From a virus, in the IMG/VR virus record IMGVR_UViG_3300013126_000174, positions 1-28,996 of that record: a stretch of 28,996 nt of DNA; one strand, 5' to 3'. Below are positions 15,561 through 25,800 of the stretch, piece after piece (the first letter of the stretch is position 1; every line of letters starts with the position of its first letter). The translations under genes were made by a program, and so were the position numbers. The notes under the pieces were generated by a model that made no database searches, was not told the origin of the DNA, and saw only the letters and a program-made list of their open reading frames with translations.

Positions 15561-17351
15561 ATGGAAAGAACTAGACAAATATTAAATAAAGAATTAACGG
15601 TTACAAACGTTAATAATGATACTTATTTGAAAATTAACGTAGAAAATTCACAAAAACTATTACCATTGGATGATGTTAATAAAATTGTGAATGTTGCTGA
15701 ACGTTTTAATATTGAAAGAAATAGATGTAAATATTATCGTATTATTGGTACTATTAATCCCACTATTTCGAATCCTTTATTTAATTTATCTAATTCAGTT
15801 GCTGCTGATAAATATACTTGGTCATGGTTTAATAGTGTGGAATTTTTAGATACTTCATACCCAAAGGATAACGATACATTAGACGATACAGATTTAACTT
15901 ATACAGCATCAATTAAAAATAATTTAAAAGAAAAAGACGGTTGGTTTGGTGCCTTTGACCCAGATATTACAAAGTCTGGTCTTTGTAATTTTTTAGATGT
16001 TGAACCTAAACGAGAACGTTTTTCTTTTATACCAGATAAATTACCATACAATGGTACAGCAAATCAACAACCAGTTAAAAATTGGGAGTTAACAATAACA
16101 TATCCACACGCTACTGATAAAACACACAATATGGTAGCAAATGGGTTATTAATAACATCTGTTGAACCAGCTATCGTATCAACAAAAAGTATGACCGCTA
16201 TTGGTTTATCTTGCCGACATAATTTAGCAATAGGTGATATTGTAAGGATAACTGGAACAACTGGATTAAATGGTGATTTTGTTGTTGTTAGAACTGGTTT
16301 AGACAATGGTGATTATAAAGATTATTATTTTGTTATTGATGCATCACCAAACGGGACCATATCAGCCAATTCCAGAATTAAAAAAGTAATAAATGATATT
16401 GAATCTCAGTATTATTTTAGATTATTTAAAAAAATTAAAACTAGAGTGTCACCAGTTATAGAAAATGATGACTATGAAACATATAATTTAGCGTTTAGTG
16501 AAAATTTTTTTACTGACACTATAATACAATTTGTTTTCAATGAAGATATTGATGTTAGTGAATTAACAGACAATTTAGGTAGACCACTAAGCGAAATTTA
16601 TTTAACTATAATAAAAACAGATAGCAATAGGTTATTCACTTCAGTTTCAGCTGGTATAGAAACACCATACAATGCTAGGTTAAAAAATAGTAATACTATT
16701 TCTTACCTTAGAAATATCCCATCAATTCATAGAATACATAATGGTGGTTCAACACCATTTACAACACATACACCATTAGAAACGAACGTGCAAATAAATA
16801 ATAGTGGTAGTAACAATTTATTTTATGGTGATTTGGTTGAGTATAACGAAAATGTATTACTTGAAACAGTATTAGCTGATGTTGTACACTCATTTAATAC
16901 AATAAGTAGAGAAACAAAGTCACAAATATCTTATGTAACACAAGTTGGGTTATTAACAAACTCGACTAAAAAAACTATTGATTTAGGTCCTAGATATGAA
17001 GGTTATTATTATAAACCACATCACAAACTTAAAATAAGAGAGTTCTCAACATATATTGAATATGGTGATGCATTTACTGAAGGGATTCCAAGTTATGCAA
17101 CAAGCACTAGTGATGGTGGTTATGTGTGGAGAGACTTATTAGATTTAGGTGTTAATCAAAGTGAAGAAAAACCATTAGATTACCCTTTTTTAAATAATGC
17201 TCATTATCTGCATCAAAATTTTTGTTTTAATTTAAAAAGACAAGACCCTTTTGCTATGTGGGGTTTATATTATGGTAAATTTCCAGAAGACCCAGTTGGT
17301 GACAAAATAACAGATAAATTTGATGTAAAAGAACAAGACGATGTTTGCTAA
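15561..17351 (+). CDS. Putative large tail/baseplate structural protein
   Basis: A 596-residue protein that I do not recognise. The composition is typical of phage structural proteins (many Asn, Thr, Tyr; long beta stretches), with no signal peptide or membrane segment. Residues about 215-240 contain LSCRHNLAIGDIVRITG then LNGDFVVV, the H-x-L-x-x-G-D-x-V-x-I-x-G pattern seen in many tail and fibre beta-domains. The C-terminal 100 residues are rich in aromatic residues and histidine (EGYYYKPHHKLKI, NNAHYLHQNFCFNL, DPFAMWGLYYG) and probably make a compact, conserved fold. It starts 6 bases after the giant repeat protein and overlaps the next gene by 11 bases. The role is inferred from position only. 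Confidence 0.8.
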   Translation: MERTRQILNKELTVTNVNNDTYLKINVENSQKLLPLDDVNKIVNVAERFNIERNRCKYYRIIGTINPTISNPLFNLSNSVAADKYTWSWFNSVEFLDTSYPKDNDTLDDTDLTYTASIKNNLKEKDGWFGAFDPDITKSGLCNFLDVEPKRERFSFIPDKLPYNGTANQQPVKNWELTITYPHATDKTHNMVANGLLITSVEPAIVSTKSMTAIGLSCRHNLAIGDIVRITGTTGLNGDFVVVRTGLDNGDYKDYYFVIDASPNGTISANSRIKKVINDIESQYYFRLFKKIKTRVSPVIENDDYETYNLAFSENFFTDTIIQFVFNEDIDVSELTDNLGRPLSEIYLTIIKTDSNRLFTSVSAGIETPYNARLKNSNTISYLRNIPSIHRIHNGGSTPFTTHTPLETNVQINNSGSNNLFYGDLVEYNENVLLETVLADVVHSFNTISRETKSQISYVTQVGLLTNSTKKTIDLGPRYEGYYYKPHHKLKIREFSTYIEYGDAFTEGIPSYATSTSDGGYVWRDLLDLGVNQSEEKPLDYPFLNNAHYLHQNFCFNLKRQDPFAMWGLYYGKFPEDPVGDKITDKFDVKEQDDVC

Positions 17352-18192
17352 TAAGTTTAAAATTAACCCTAGTAGTTTTGGTAGTGGTGCAACAGCTACC
17401 ACGATTAATGTACCAATAGTGATGTCAACACAAAATGTTGATAATGCGGAATTAATTGAAAGAGTTTTTGTTGAAGTTGAAACTGAAAATGCAATCAACC
17501 CAATTATAGATTATGAAAAAGTTAGATATTTACCGTTGGATTTACAAGAAAACCACATTGACAAAATTAATTATGACGTTTATTTATTGGACCAACAAGG
17601 TAATTACGTGGGCTTTTACGGTAACATTGGATTTACTGATGACGATATAAAATTCAGAAAAGAATCCTTTAAACAAACACATTTATATTTAGGGTTTTAT
17701 GATAGTGATAACCCTTTAACTCAAAACCTAGTAAGTTACATTACTTTATACCCAGAGTTAAAAGGTAGTGATTTATACCCTCTAGGTACCCCAAATGTTG
17801 TGATAGGTACACCAAGACCAGCTGGTCAGATTCCTATTAATTTTGTGGTTGAAAACCCACTACTTAATCCTAGTGGGGTTTTTGAAGGTTATCATCTTTA
17901 TGATTATAAAAGTGGTTTAAATATTGGTGCTCATAAGTATTTATACATGAGAGCCTCTTTTAGAAACGCTAAAACTGGTAAAATAGTTAACATGATGGTA
18001 AAGAATACTGCACAACCTATCGATAAATTGGTACATGAAATTTACACAAGATACAAATTGGTTAGAAAAAATAATGGTTATTTTTATCAAATTGATAACA
18101 CTTACCAAGGTAATGGGGTCTCTGGAACCAATAACGTATCGTATAATTCAAACACGTGTAAAGTAACACTATATGAAATAAAAGCAACATAA
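17341..18192 (+). CDS. Putative baseplate/tail structural protein
   Basis: A 283-residue protein of unknown function. Its ATG lies within the last codons of the upstream gene (11-base overlap in another frame), and its TAA shares a base with the ATG of the next gene (TAATG), so translation is probably coupled. The sequence looks mostly beta-stranded: INVPIVMSTQNVDNAELIE near the N-terminus, then YDVYLLDQQGNYVGFYGNIG, then a middle with many prolines (LYPLGTPNVVIGTPRPAGQI). No membrane segment or catalytic motif is seen. It is one of a run of four or five genes between recognisable baseplate genes that have no visible T4 counterpart. Confidence 0.8.
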   Translation: MFANKFKINPSSFGSGATATTINVPIVMSTQNVDNAELIERVFVEVETENAINPIIDYEKVRYLPLDLQENHIDKINYDVYLLDQQGNYVGFYGNIGFTDDDIKFRKESFKQTHLYLGFYDSDNPLTQNLVSYITLYPELKGSDLYPLGTPNVVIGTPRPAGQIPINFVVENPLLNPSGVFEGYHLYDYKSGLNIGAHKYLYMRASFRNAKTGKIVNMMVKNTAQPIDKLVHEIYTRYKLVRKNNGYFYQIDNTYQGNGVSGTNNVSYNSNTCKVTLYEIKAT

Positions 18193-19034
18193 TGGAAGTC
18201 ATTAAAAGAAAAATATTATTAGAGGATAGTATCGATAGACATTCACCTAGTAAATGGGGTACTATAACAGCAACAACATTTTACATCAACGTTTTGATAA
18301 CTCAAAATATTGATGATATGGGTATTTTTACCGATATGGATTTTGTTGTTAAAGATAAAAATAGTACACCACCAGATTATAGTGTTTTAAAAGATAAACT
18401 AACAGATTTAGGGTTGACATTTCCTTTTATGACAAATATAACCCCATTTTTCAATACAATTACAACACCGTATAATTTATGGAATGTTTTAAGATTTCCA
18501 GAAAAAGTTGAAAGTTATTACTACAATTATATAAATGCTGTAATAACTGGGTTAACAGAAACTAGAATTGAAGATGTTAGAAGTTATGATTTAAACACAC
18601 CATTTAAAGTTGGTTTTGATATGAATAAAGAATCTTATATCAATTATGAAGGTACTAATATTGTTGGTGTTGATAGGTTATTATCATTTGGAGAACCTAA
18701 AAAATATGTATTTGATGCCTTGGATGATAGTACGTTAGGTACACCACAACAAAAAACTGGGTTATATTTTGAAGATTATACTGGTGCTACAAGTAATAGA
18801 ACTGTTGTTAGATATATAGGGGAAGGTTTTAACCAAACCAATTTATCATTATCGGCTATAACAAAAGAAGAATATTTATTTGGTAAAATTTCTCCACCAG
18901 AAGTTCAAAACGATGTATTTATAGATAGAGGTATAAATTCCGTTTTAGATAAACATTTAAGACTGTCAGAAATTAAGAATATTAAAGGTTTAGAAAATTA
19001 TGGAAATGGCTTCTATAAATTGAATAAACAATAA
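18192..19034 (+). CDS. Putative baseplate/tail structural protein
   Basis: A 280-residue protein of unknown function. It overlaps the upstream stop (TAATG at 18190-18194) and in turn has its own TAA overlapped by the next small gene's ATG (19034), an unbroken coupled string. The C-terminal 60 residues look most constrained: KEEYLFGKISPPEVQNDVF, then IDRGINSVLDKHLRLSEI and YGNGFYKL. No transmembrane segment, signal sequence or enzymatic motif is visible. Structural role is inferred from the gene neighbourhood. Confidence 0.8.
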   Translation: MEVIKRKILLEDSIDRHSPSKWGTITATTFYINVLITQNIDDMGIFTDMDFVVKDKNSTPPDYSVLKDKLTDLGLTFPFMTNITPFFNTITTPYNLWNVLRFPEKVESYYYNYINAVITGLTETRIEDVRSYDLNTPFKVGFDMNKESYINYEGTNIVGVDRLLSFGEPKKYVFDALDDSTLGTPQQKTGLYFEDYTGATSNRTVVRYIGEGFNQTNLSLSAITKEEYLFGKISPPEVQNDVFIDRGINSVLDKHLRLSEIKNIKGLENYGNGFYKLNKQ

Positions 19035-19174
19035 TGACAGAAAAAGAAAAAGAATATAATAAGAAGTGGTTACTTTCACACCATTTGTTATTACCTTTAG
19101 AAGAAATAAATAAATTGTCTGACCATGAAATTAACATCATGGTCAGTTTTATAAATGAAAAATTAAAAAACTAA
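19034..19174 (+). CDS. 46-residue charged protein between structural genes
   Basis: A small open frame, MTEKEKEYNKKWLLSHHLLL then PLEEINKLSDHEIN and IMVSFINEKLKN, which is charged and probably helical. Its ATG overlaps the previous TAA by one base, and it ends 3 bases before the next ATG, exactly filling what would otherwise be a 143-base gap. This tight fit supports it being real. Function is unknown. It contains a perfect 10-bp inverted repeat followed by TTTT (19119-19150), so the same DNA may also act as a transcription signal. Confidence 0.65.
   Translation: MTEKEKEYNKKWLLSHHLLLPLEEINKLSDHEINIMVSFINEKLKN
19119..19150 (+). terminator. Terminator-like hairpin inside the 46-residue ORF
   Basis: A perfect 10-bp inverted repeat, CTGACCATGA (19119-19128) with TCATGGTCAG (19137-19146), has an 8-base loop and is directly followed by TTTT. 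It lies 28 bases before the next ATG. In a co-translated operon it may attenuate distal transcription rather than stop it. Confidence 0.5.
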
Positions 19175-19177
19175 TAT

Positions 19178-20101
19178 ATGGCAACGGGAACATACGGAAT
19201 AGTAAGACCAGCGGATATCTCACCAGATGATGTAGAGATTTTTTATCATTTTACACCATCCAGAGATAAAGTTGGTAACACAAGTTTGATTAAACTAAAT
19301 CCAAATGACGTATTACAAAAGATTGATAACCCTAATAGGGTGCAATCTAATGTTACTGGATTTGAAGTATTTGGTGGTATGTATACTCTAAAATTACCAG
19401 TGGCTAATTTTGGTATAAAAGGGTTTTACACCATTATCATTAAACCAATTGAGATTCGTACTAGAATAGTAGATGTTGGTGTATTATCTTCGTTACCAGA
19501 CACAAAAGGTTTGCTATTTGATATTTCATCTTTACCAACTAACTTCGCTAACAAATTTGAAAACAACGGATTAGTAGGTTACAGAATTGAATATTTGGAT
19601 ACAACAACGGCTGCAAACGATGCTAAAGTTAATAACTTTTTCAGAATAATAACATCTAATAATAGAGCTGAACCAGTTAATCAAAACTTAACCAACACAA
19701 ACCAAAAAGCCATAAGATATCGTTTCAATGATAATTCTAGTTTGACTTTTTGTACTTTGTCACCAGCGTCAGCACCTAATGTTAAACCAAATGCGTTTCC
19801 GTTTATTGGTCAACCAAATCAAGAGGTTATTATAACAAATACATTTTTTAATCCAGTGATGATTGAAGTGGAAATGGTTAACCATGACTTTGACACATTG
19901 GCATATGCTCTTTATGGTAATCAAACTAAAAGTCTTGAAGATGGTATTTACACTATCTACAACTTTAGTAATGATATCTATAAACAATACAACTTATACG
20001 AAATCAAAGACCAATTTAGTGGTGCTCCATTGTTTGAGGTTAGAGAACAAAGAACATCAATTGATTTCGCAAAAACTTTTAATAATATAACTCAAATCTA
20101 A
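19178..20101 (+). CDS. Putative structural protein
   Basis: A 307-residue protein that I do not recognise. The N-terminus (GTYGIVRPADISPDDVEIFY) and later strands (GFEVFGGMYTLKLPVANFG, GFYTIIIKPIEIRTRIVDVG) suggest a beta-rich fold. The C-terminal third (TLAYALYGNQTKSLEDGIYT, NLYEIKDQFSGAPLFEVREQ) is mixed. No membrane or enzyme signature is seen. It starts directly after the hairpin-containing small ORF and ends 8 bases before the gpI-like gene, so it is probably a baseplate component. An overlapping 75-codon frame inside it (19863-20090) is not considered real. Confidence 0.8.
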   Translation: MATGTYGIVRPADISPDDVEIFYHFTPSRDKVGNTSLIKLNPNDVLQKIDNPNRVQSNVTGFEVFGGMYTLKLPVANFGIKGFYTIIIKPIEIRTRIVDVGVLSSLPDTKGLLFDISSLPTNFANKFENNGLVGYRIEYLDTTTAANDAKVNNFFRIITSNNRAEPVNQNLTNTNQKAIRYRFNDNSSLTFCTLSPASAPNVKPNAFPFIGQPNQEVIITNTFFNPVMIEVEMVNHDFDTLAYALYGNQTKSLEDGIYTIYNFSNDIYKQYNLYEIKDQFSGAPLFEVREQRTSIDFAKTFNNITQI

Positions 20102-20109
20102 TTTATAAA

Positions 20110-22809
20110 ATGGCAAATAAGGTAAAGGTATCTGGGTATTCCAAAAAAATCACATATGATTACGGTAATATTCAATATAGAAATTTCGACCCAGATTTAG
20201 TAGGTGTACAGTTGACCAGTGAAGGTGGTACGACTTTATTTACTATGGGTAATTTCAAAATAACTACAAACCTTGACCCAAAACTAAATAAAAATTATAT
20301 AAGTGGTAATTATACTAATTTTATCACATTAGATGATTTAGATTTAAGTTTAGAAGAAACACAAACTATCATAAATAGTAATGTAAATACTTTTTTAAAT
20401 TTAGATGTAACTAACTTAAAAAATTACGCATTATTTGGTTCAATGTCTGAATATGTTAGAGTAACATTGGAGGATATTATTATTAACTGGCCAGCAGCGT
20501 TATATGTTTCACCATATGGTTCGACTGTCAATCAAAATGTTGTTGGAGACACATATGAGGATTATATTTATGATTCATTAAATGATGTGAGTACATTTAA
20601 AGTAAACACAACGTTTATAGAAAATAAATTTGGTATTAATTTTTTAACTACTGGTACAATCATTGATACTTTTAATGAAACAAATGATTTAAGAAACATG
20701 ACTATGAATTACATTTCATATGTCATTTTTAATAACAATAAAGAATACAATATAATTGGATTCACTGGTTCAACAAGCGATACTGCTGATTACGTTTATT
20801 TTAAGGTTAAAGGCGCACCTTTTACTGGTACTAGTACTTCTAGTATGACTATATATCACGTTAAACCAAACAATACTACTGTAAATAAATTTTTCAGTAA
20901 TTTAAGTGGTTTAAAGAAATATCTTTTAAATAGAGATAATATTACGAATTATACAGCGACCTTTAATTATCCAATAAGAACTGAATCTGGTGTGTTAATG
21001 TATACTAATACAACGGTAACATGGCCAGTAACTGATGGTTACAATATTGATTATGATACGGACCAATATTTAAATTATGCTACTGATTTATTAAATATTT
21101 GTACAAACTATGATAATAATGAAACCAATTTGATGGTAAGATTTTTGGTTTCTGAATCAATATCGGCATTTGATACAGTACCAGTTAATTTAGCACCAGA
21201 ACATCAAGATACAACTACTGGTCAAAAAGTTAATAAAACGCTTAGTATTTACGGTAGGTCATTTGATGATTTTAATCAATTTATTGAAGGAATTTCATTA
21301 GCTCATAATGTAACTTATGATAAAATTGACAATACACCAGATAAGTATTTAAAAAATTTGGCTAAAATTTTAGGTTGGGATTTAGTTAATACAATAACAA
21401 ATACTAACCTTTTAGAAAATTTCACAGATTATAGTGAATCATCATATTCTGGTGTATCAATAGGTATGACACCAGCTGAGAAAGATTTAGAACTTTGGAG
21501 AAGGTTAATACTTAATTCAGCTTGGATTTGGAAATCAAAAGGGGCGAGAAAATCTATTGAATTTTTACTTAGTTTTATGAGTATACCTAGAGGTTTAATA
21601 ACCTTTAATGAGTATATCTATAAAGCAAAAGCACCAATCGATATTGATTTATTCATACAAATTTTAAACAATAACGGTATTGATGATGATTTATCACTAT
21701 ACCCAGTTGATTCAGAAGGTTATCCTAAACCATTAGCTAATAATGATTCATTATACTATCAAAGCAATGGTTTATGGTTTAGACAAACTGGTGGTAGTGG
21801 TGCAACCATTGATTTATTGTATGGTAATAACCCACATGCTGGCCCATATGATGGTGGTAGCACATATATTAATCAGTTTAGAAAATTGATACCTAATTTC
21901 AGTGCTACAACAATTGAAGTCACTACATCGACAACATCACAAATAAATTTATTTTTAAATTACAGTGAAGGTGATATCACTAGTTATACTGGTAACACAT
22001 ATATTGATGTTTTAAATAATGAGAATGAAGATATTAGTCAATGTGTTGTTTATAAGGCTGAAATTTTACCAGACCCTATGCCGACTATACCTTTAACAGA
22101 TTGTGGTTGTCCAACTGAAGAAGATGATGAAATGTTAAGTGTTTGTTTAGAAAAAAACACAACAAAGAAAGAAGCATGTACTCAATTAACTGAAGGTGGT
22201 AAAAGATATATCGACCCTAAAACTGGATTTTGGGTTGTAGAAGAAAACCTTTATGGTTTAAATAATACAGTTGTTGCAACAAAACCAACATCATTTATTA
22301 AAAAAGAGTGTTGTAAAATCTTGGGTGGTAAGTCAACTCTATATCAATCAACATGGGCTGGTGCTGTACCATCAACAGATACATATTTAGGTAGTAGTGG
22401 ATATGTTTGTTGTACAACAAAACAATGTGGTTGTAATGTTGCTTGTGATTGGACAATAATTGATAGAAATATGGATAATCCAGCTATCATTCAACCAATT
22501 CAAATACCAGAAAATTCTGGTAATTATTATTTAAAATTTAAACGATTAAGTGGTCATGGTATGGAATCTGTTGTAACTATAGATGGTACTAATTGTCCAC
22601 AAACTTATACAACACCAGTTTCTGGTATTATTGACCCATTTACAAATGAAGTCGGTTTTGGTTGTAGATTAACACAAGCTGGATTAAATGATTTAACTAT
22701 AGGATTTGGTTCATCATTGTTTAAAACATTTGAAGCTAGAAGAATTGGTAGTTTAGGTTGTTGTGCTAATTTAGGTTTTTCTAGATATACTAAAAGTTTA
22801 TACGAATAA
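20110..22809 (+). CDS. Baseplate protein with gpI/gp7-like core and Cys-rich C-terminus
   Basis: An 899-residue protein. Residues about 405-510 resemble the P2 gpI / T4 gp7 wedge element: YLKNLAKILGWDLVNT, then ELWRRLILNSAWIWK and SKGARKSIEFLLSFMSIPR, i.e. a helix with aligned aromatic residues, the K-G-x-x-x-[SA]-[IL] turn and a second helix. In contractile tails this element pairs with gp6/J to form the wedge. The N-terminal 400 residues are beta-rich and unassigned. From residue 664 (DCGC) the tail is rich in cysteine (ECC, VCC, QCGC, ACDW, GCC), suggesting bound metal or disulfides, and looks like an added adhesion or packing module. It lies about 10 kb after gp6, whereas T4 gp7 is adjacent to gp6. 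The gpI assignment is by eye. Confidence 0.75.
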   Translation: MANKVKVSGYSKKITYDYGNIQYRNFDPDLVGVQLTSEGGTTLFTMGNFKITTNLDPKLNKNYISGNYTNFITLDDLDLSLEETQTIINSNVNTFLNLDVTNLKNYALFGSMSEYVRVTLEDIIINWPAALYVSPYGSTVNQNVVGDTYEDYIYDSLNDVSTFKVNTTFIENKFGINFLTTGTIIDTFNETNDLRNMTMNYISYVIFNNNKEYNIIGFTGSTSDTADYVYFKVKGAPFTGTSTSSMTIYHVKPNNTTVNKFFSNLSGLKKYLLNRDNITNYTATFNYPIRTESGVLMYTNTTVTWPVTDGYNIDYDTDQYLNYATDLLNICTNYDNNETNLMVRFLVSESISAFDTVPVNLAPEHQDTTTGQKVNKTLSIYGRSFDDFNQFIEGISLAHNVTYDKIDNTPDKYLKNLAKILGWDLVNTITNTNLLENFTDYSESSYSGVSIGMTPAEKDLELWRRLILNSAWIWKSKGARKSIEFLLSFMSIPRGLITFNEYIYKAKAPIDIDLFIQILNNNGIDDDLSLYPVDSEGYPKPLANNDSLYYQSNGLWFRQTGGSGATIDLLYGNNPHAGPYDGGSTYINQFRKLIPNFSATTIEVTTSTTSQINLFLNYSEGDITSYTGNTYIDVLNNENEDISQCVVYKAEILPDPMPTIPLTDCGCPTEEDDEMLSVCLEKNTTKKEACTQLTEGGKRYIDPKTGFWVVEENLYGLNNTVVATKPTSFIKKECCKILGGKSTLYQSTWAGAVPSTDTYLGSSGYVCCTTKQCGCNVACDWTIIDRNMDNPAIIQPIQIPENSGNYYLKFKRLSGHGMESVVTIDGTNCPQTYTTPVSGIIDPFTNEVGFGCRLTQAGLNDLTIGFGSSLFKTFEARRIGSLGCCANLGFSRYTKSLYE

Positions 22810-22820
22810 AAAAATTATAT

Positions 22821-25800
22821 ATGAGTTACTATTTTGATATAGAAGATTTTGGGACATATTGTAGAAGTTATGCTGATGCTATACTTAAACAAATGGCTAA
22901 TGAAGTTAAAGCCAATAAAGAGAAGTACTATCAACAAAACGGTACTTATGATGGTTATACACCTAAACAAGAAACATTATTCTTTACTAGTGATGGTAGT
23001 ATAAGTATATATCTTTATAACAATGATTTAGGTATTAAAACTTTATTTGATTTTGGTGAATATTGTTGTGAAAATAGATTTGCTTATATACTAAACACTG
23101 CAAAAGAAAAATTAGGTTTATTTACTAATTTAGATGTTACAAGTTTTATATGGGATGCTGAAAACCAAAGTTGTCGTTGGAAACCAATCCAAGATGTTTG
23201 TGAAGGTATTGATATTAAAAAAATTGTATTAAACCCTATTGATGATGATGGGGCTGCATTTATTGTTGAGAATGGTGATAAAACATGTGATTTAAAAATA
23301 GAGTTTAGTTATTTGTTTAAATATGATTGTGATTCTTTATCTAGTTTATTAACTAAACCAGACGTTAACCCAGAAACACTAGAAAAAATAAAATATCTAG
23401 AAAACACATTAGCAAAACAAAAGGCTGAATGTGCTGACATATCTGATAGAATAAAAGCAACAACATTAGAATACAACAAATCATATTATTCATTAGAAAA
23501 TGGTGGTAAATTTTATTGTATCAATGAACAAAATGGTGGGTTATCGCAATTACAAGCATTATTAGGTTTATTAAAATATAATAAATTCATAAACGGTGAA
23601 GCAAATTCATATACAACTAATGATTTTGCACAGTTCATGACTTTAAATAATCAGTCGATACAACAAAATAATAAGGAATTAATGTTTGAATGTAATGTTC
23701 CGTATGGTTACAAATCAAACTTAAAGTTAGAAATAAATGAGTTAACAGTCGAACAGACTAAATGTAATGATGTAGTAAAAAAACTTGAAGCTGAATTAGC
23801 AGCAACACAAACAACTACAACAACAGCTGTTGAATGTTCACAACCAATAAATGCGTTAGAAACTTTTGATGCTAGTGTTACTTTAGATGTTATAGAGTCT
23901 GACGGTTCATTAACAACAGTTAGCGAATTTGATTTATTTCCACAAATTGGTGTGGGTGGATTGTATCAATATTTAATAGATAACCAAGAAAATAGTGGTT
24001 TTTATTTTTGTTCATATCCTAAACCAACTGAAACTTGGACTACTGGTTGTACTACTTTAATAGCACATGAATTATCTTATCCAAATTTAACACCAGATAA
24101 AGAAGAAGATTTAAATGTCTCTTCATGTAAAATAGTTAAAGATTCATTATTGAGTGGTTTATTATCAGAATCACCATTTTCAACGGGACCAAACGATGTT
24201 TCAGCATTCAAACAAAGTTTAAATAAAAGAATATTCTCTTCTAATTGGTTAAATTTTAGTGTAAATGTTGATGATGAGACAATTATTAATTTGATAAAAA
24301 ATAAAAAGATAAAAATTTCTATAAAAATTAATAATTCATGTTCTAATGTTTGTGTTTACATTGATAATATTAAATTGATTAAAAATTGTGTGGATGGAAA
24401 CGGTAAATCAATTACTGTTAACCAATCACCAGGTTTTGAACTTGAAAGAGTAATCGATAATAAAAAATCATGGGTTAACAATACAGTAAGAGTTAATAGA
24501 GATTTTGATATTGAAAATATAAGTAATTTAACTGTATTTAGAAAAACAGATTACGATGTTAATGATGAAAGATTGGTTATAAACACCAAAGAAATTGATT
24601 TACATATAAATATTGCAAGTGCAATTGAAAATGATGTGCAGTGTTTCATCAATGATAACCCTAATATATTAGATTCAATACCAACAAATGATTGTGGTTG
24701 TGAATTATATGAATGTTATGAAGATGTTTTTGAAATAATTACATATGAAGATGCTTTGAATGATGGTATAATACCAGCACCAGTTGACCCAGAAGATATC
24801 TTAACAACAGCTAGAGCTGTTAGAGATGCATGGTTAAAAGCTTGGAATCAATTAATGTTAGCAACACCACCTTATTTAGATTTAAAAGACGCTTTATATT
24901 ATCCAAACCCATCAGAAGATGTGATAACAGTATATAAAGCAACAAGAAATGCTTGGATAAAAGCTTTAAGTTCATTTAATTTAGCATCTGGTGGTGGGTT
25001 CATAGAAGGGTTAACAGTTGACGGTCAATTAAGCATTTCTGCTATAAATTCTTATATTAATAAAACATACAATAATTATGAAAAAATTGCACCACAAATG
25101 TTTAACACAAAATGTGGTAGAATATTTAAAGTAATTTCGGAAGGTGGTTATTTATATTTTGTTGAATCACCAACAAAAGAACTTAAAGTCTATTGGGCTA
25201 ATGAAAATTTTGCACCAAGAAATACAACATGGATTGATTTAACTGCTTGGGTACAAGAAGATTATGCACCATACGTTAACACAACACCATCATTTACAAT
25301 GGAAAAAGCTCCTTTTTTCTGTAAATTTATGATGCCTAATAATTACCAGACAAATATTCAAATGTTAACATTTGAATATCAAACAAATAATAACACAGCA
25401 CATGATGTTTGGACTAACCCAGTTGAAGATACATTTTTTATTGAATGGGATTCAGCAAAAGGTAAATGTATGACCAATAAATTTAAACAAGTTGTTGGCG
25501 AACAATTTAGTATGAATTTCCCTATTATTTCTAAAAATTTATGGGAAAATTATGAATACACAGTTTACTCACCAGAATGTTATATCGATGTTTATTTAAG
25601 AAATAGTGGAAGCACAGCGTGTACATCTTGTTGTAGCGTTGACTTTACTTGGCCAAATGTTTCTGCTGACATAGCAACAATAAATAGGGCTCACCGTGAC
25701 CATACTTTTAAAATAATAAATGAAACAAAATTGGCTGAAAGAACACCTTTATATAATGTTTATGTGGTTGACCCAACGACAAATATGGCACCAGATGAAA

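Noticed and set aside
19863-20090. 75-codon same-strand frame overlapping the 307-residue gene
   Set aside because: It is fully contained in the longer, better-positioned gene, and its product is dominated by hydrophobic and Lys/Thr runs typical of a shifted frame.
23806-23828. ACA/ACT repeat in the 1183-residue gene
   Set aside because: It is a short Thr-codon run in a linker after a coiled coil; low complexity without evidence of any other role.
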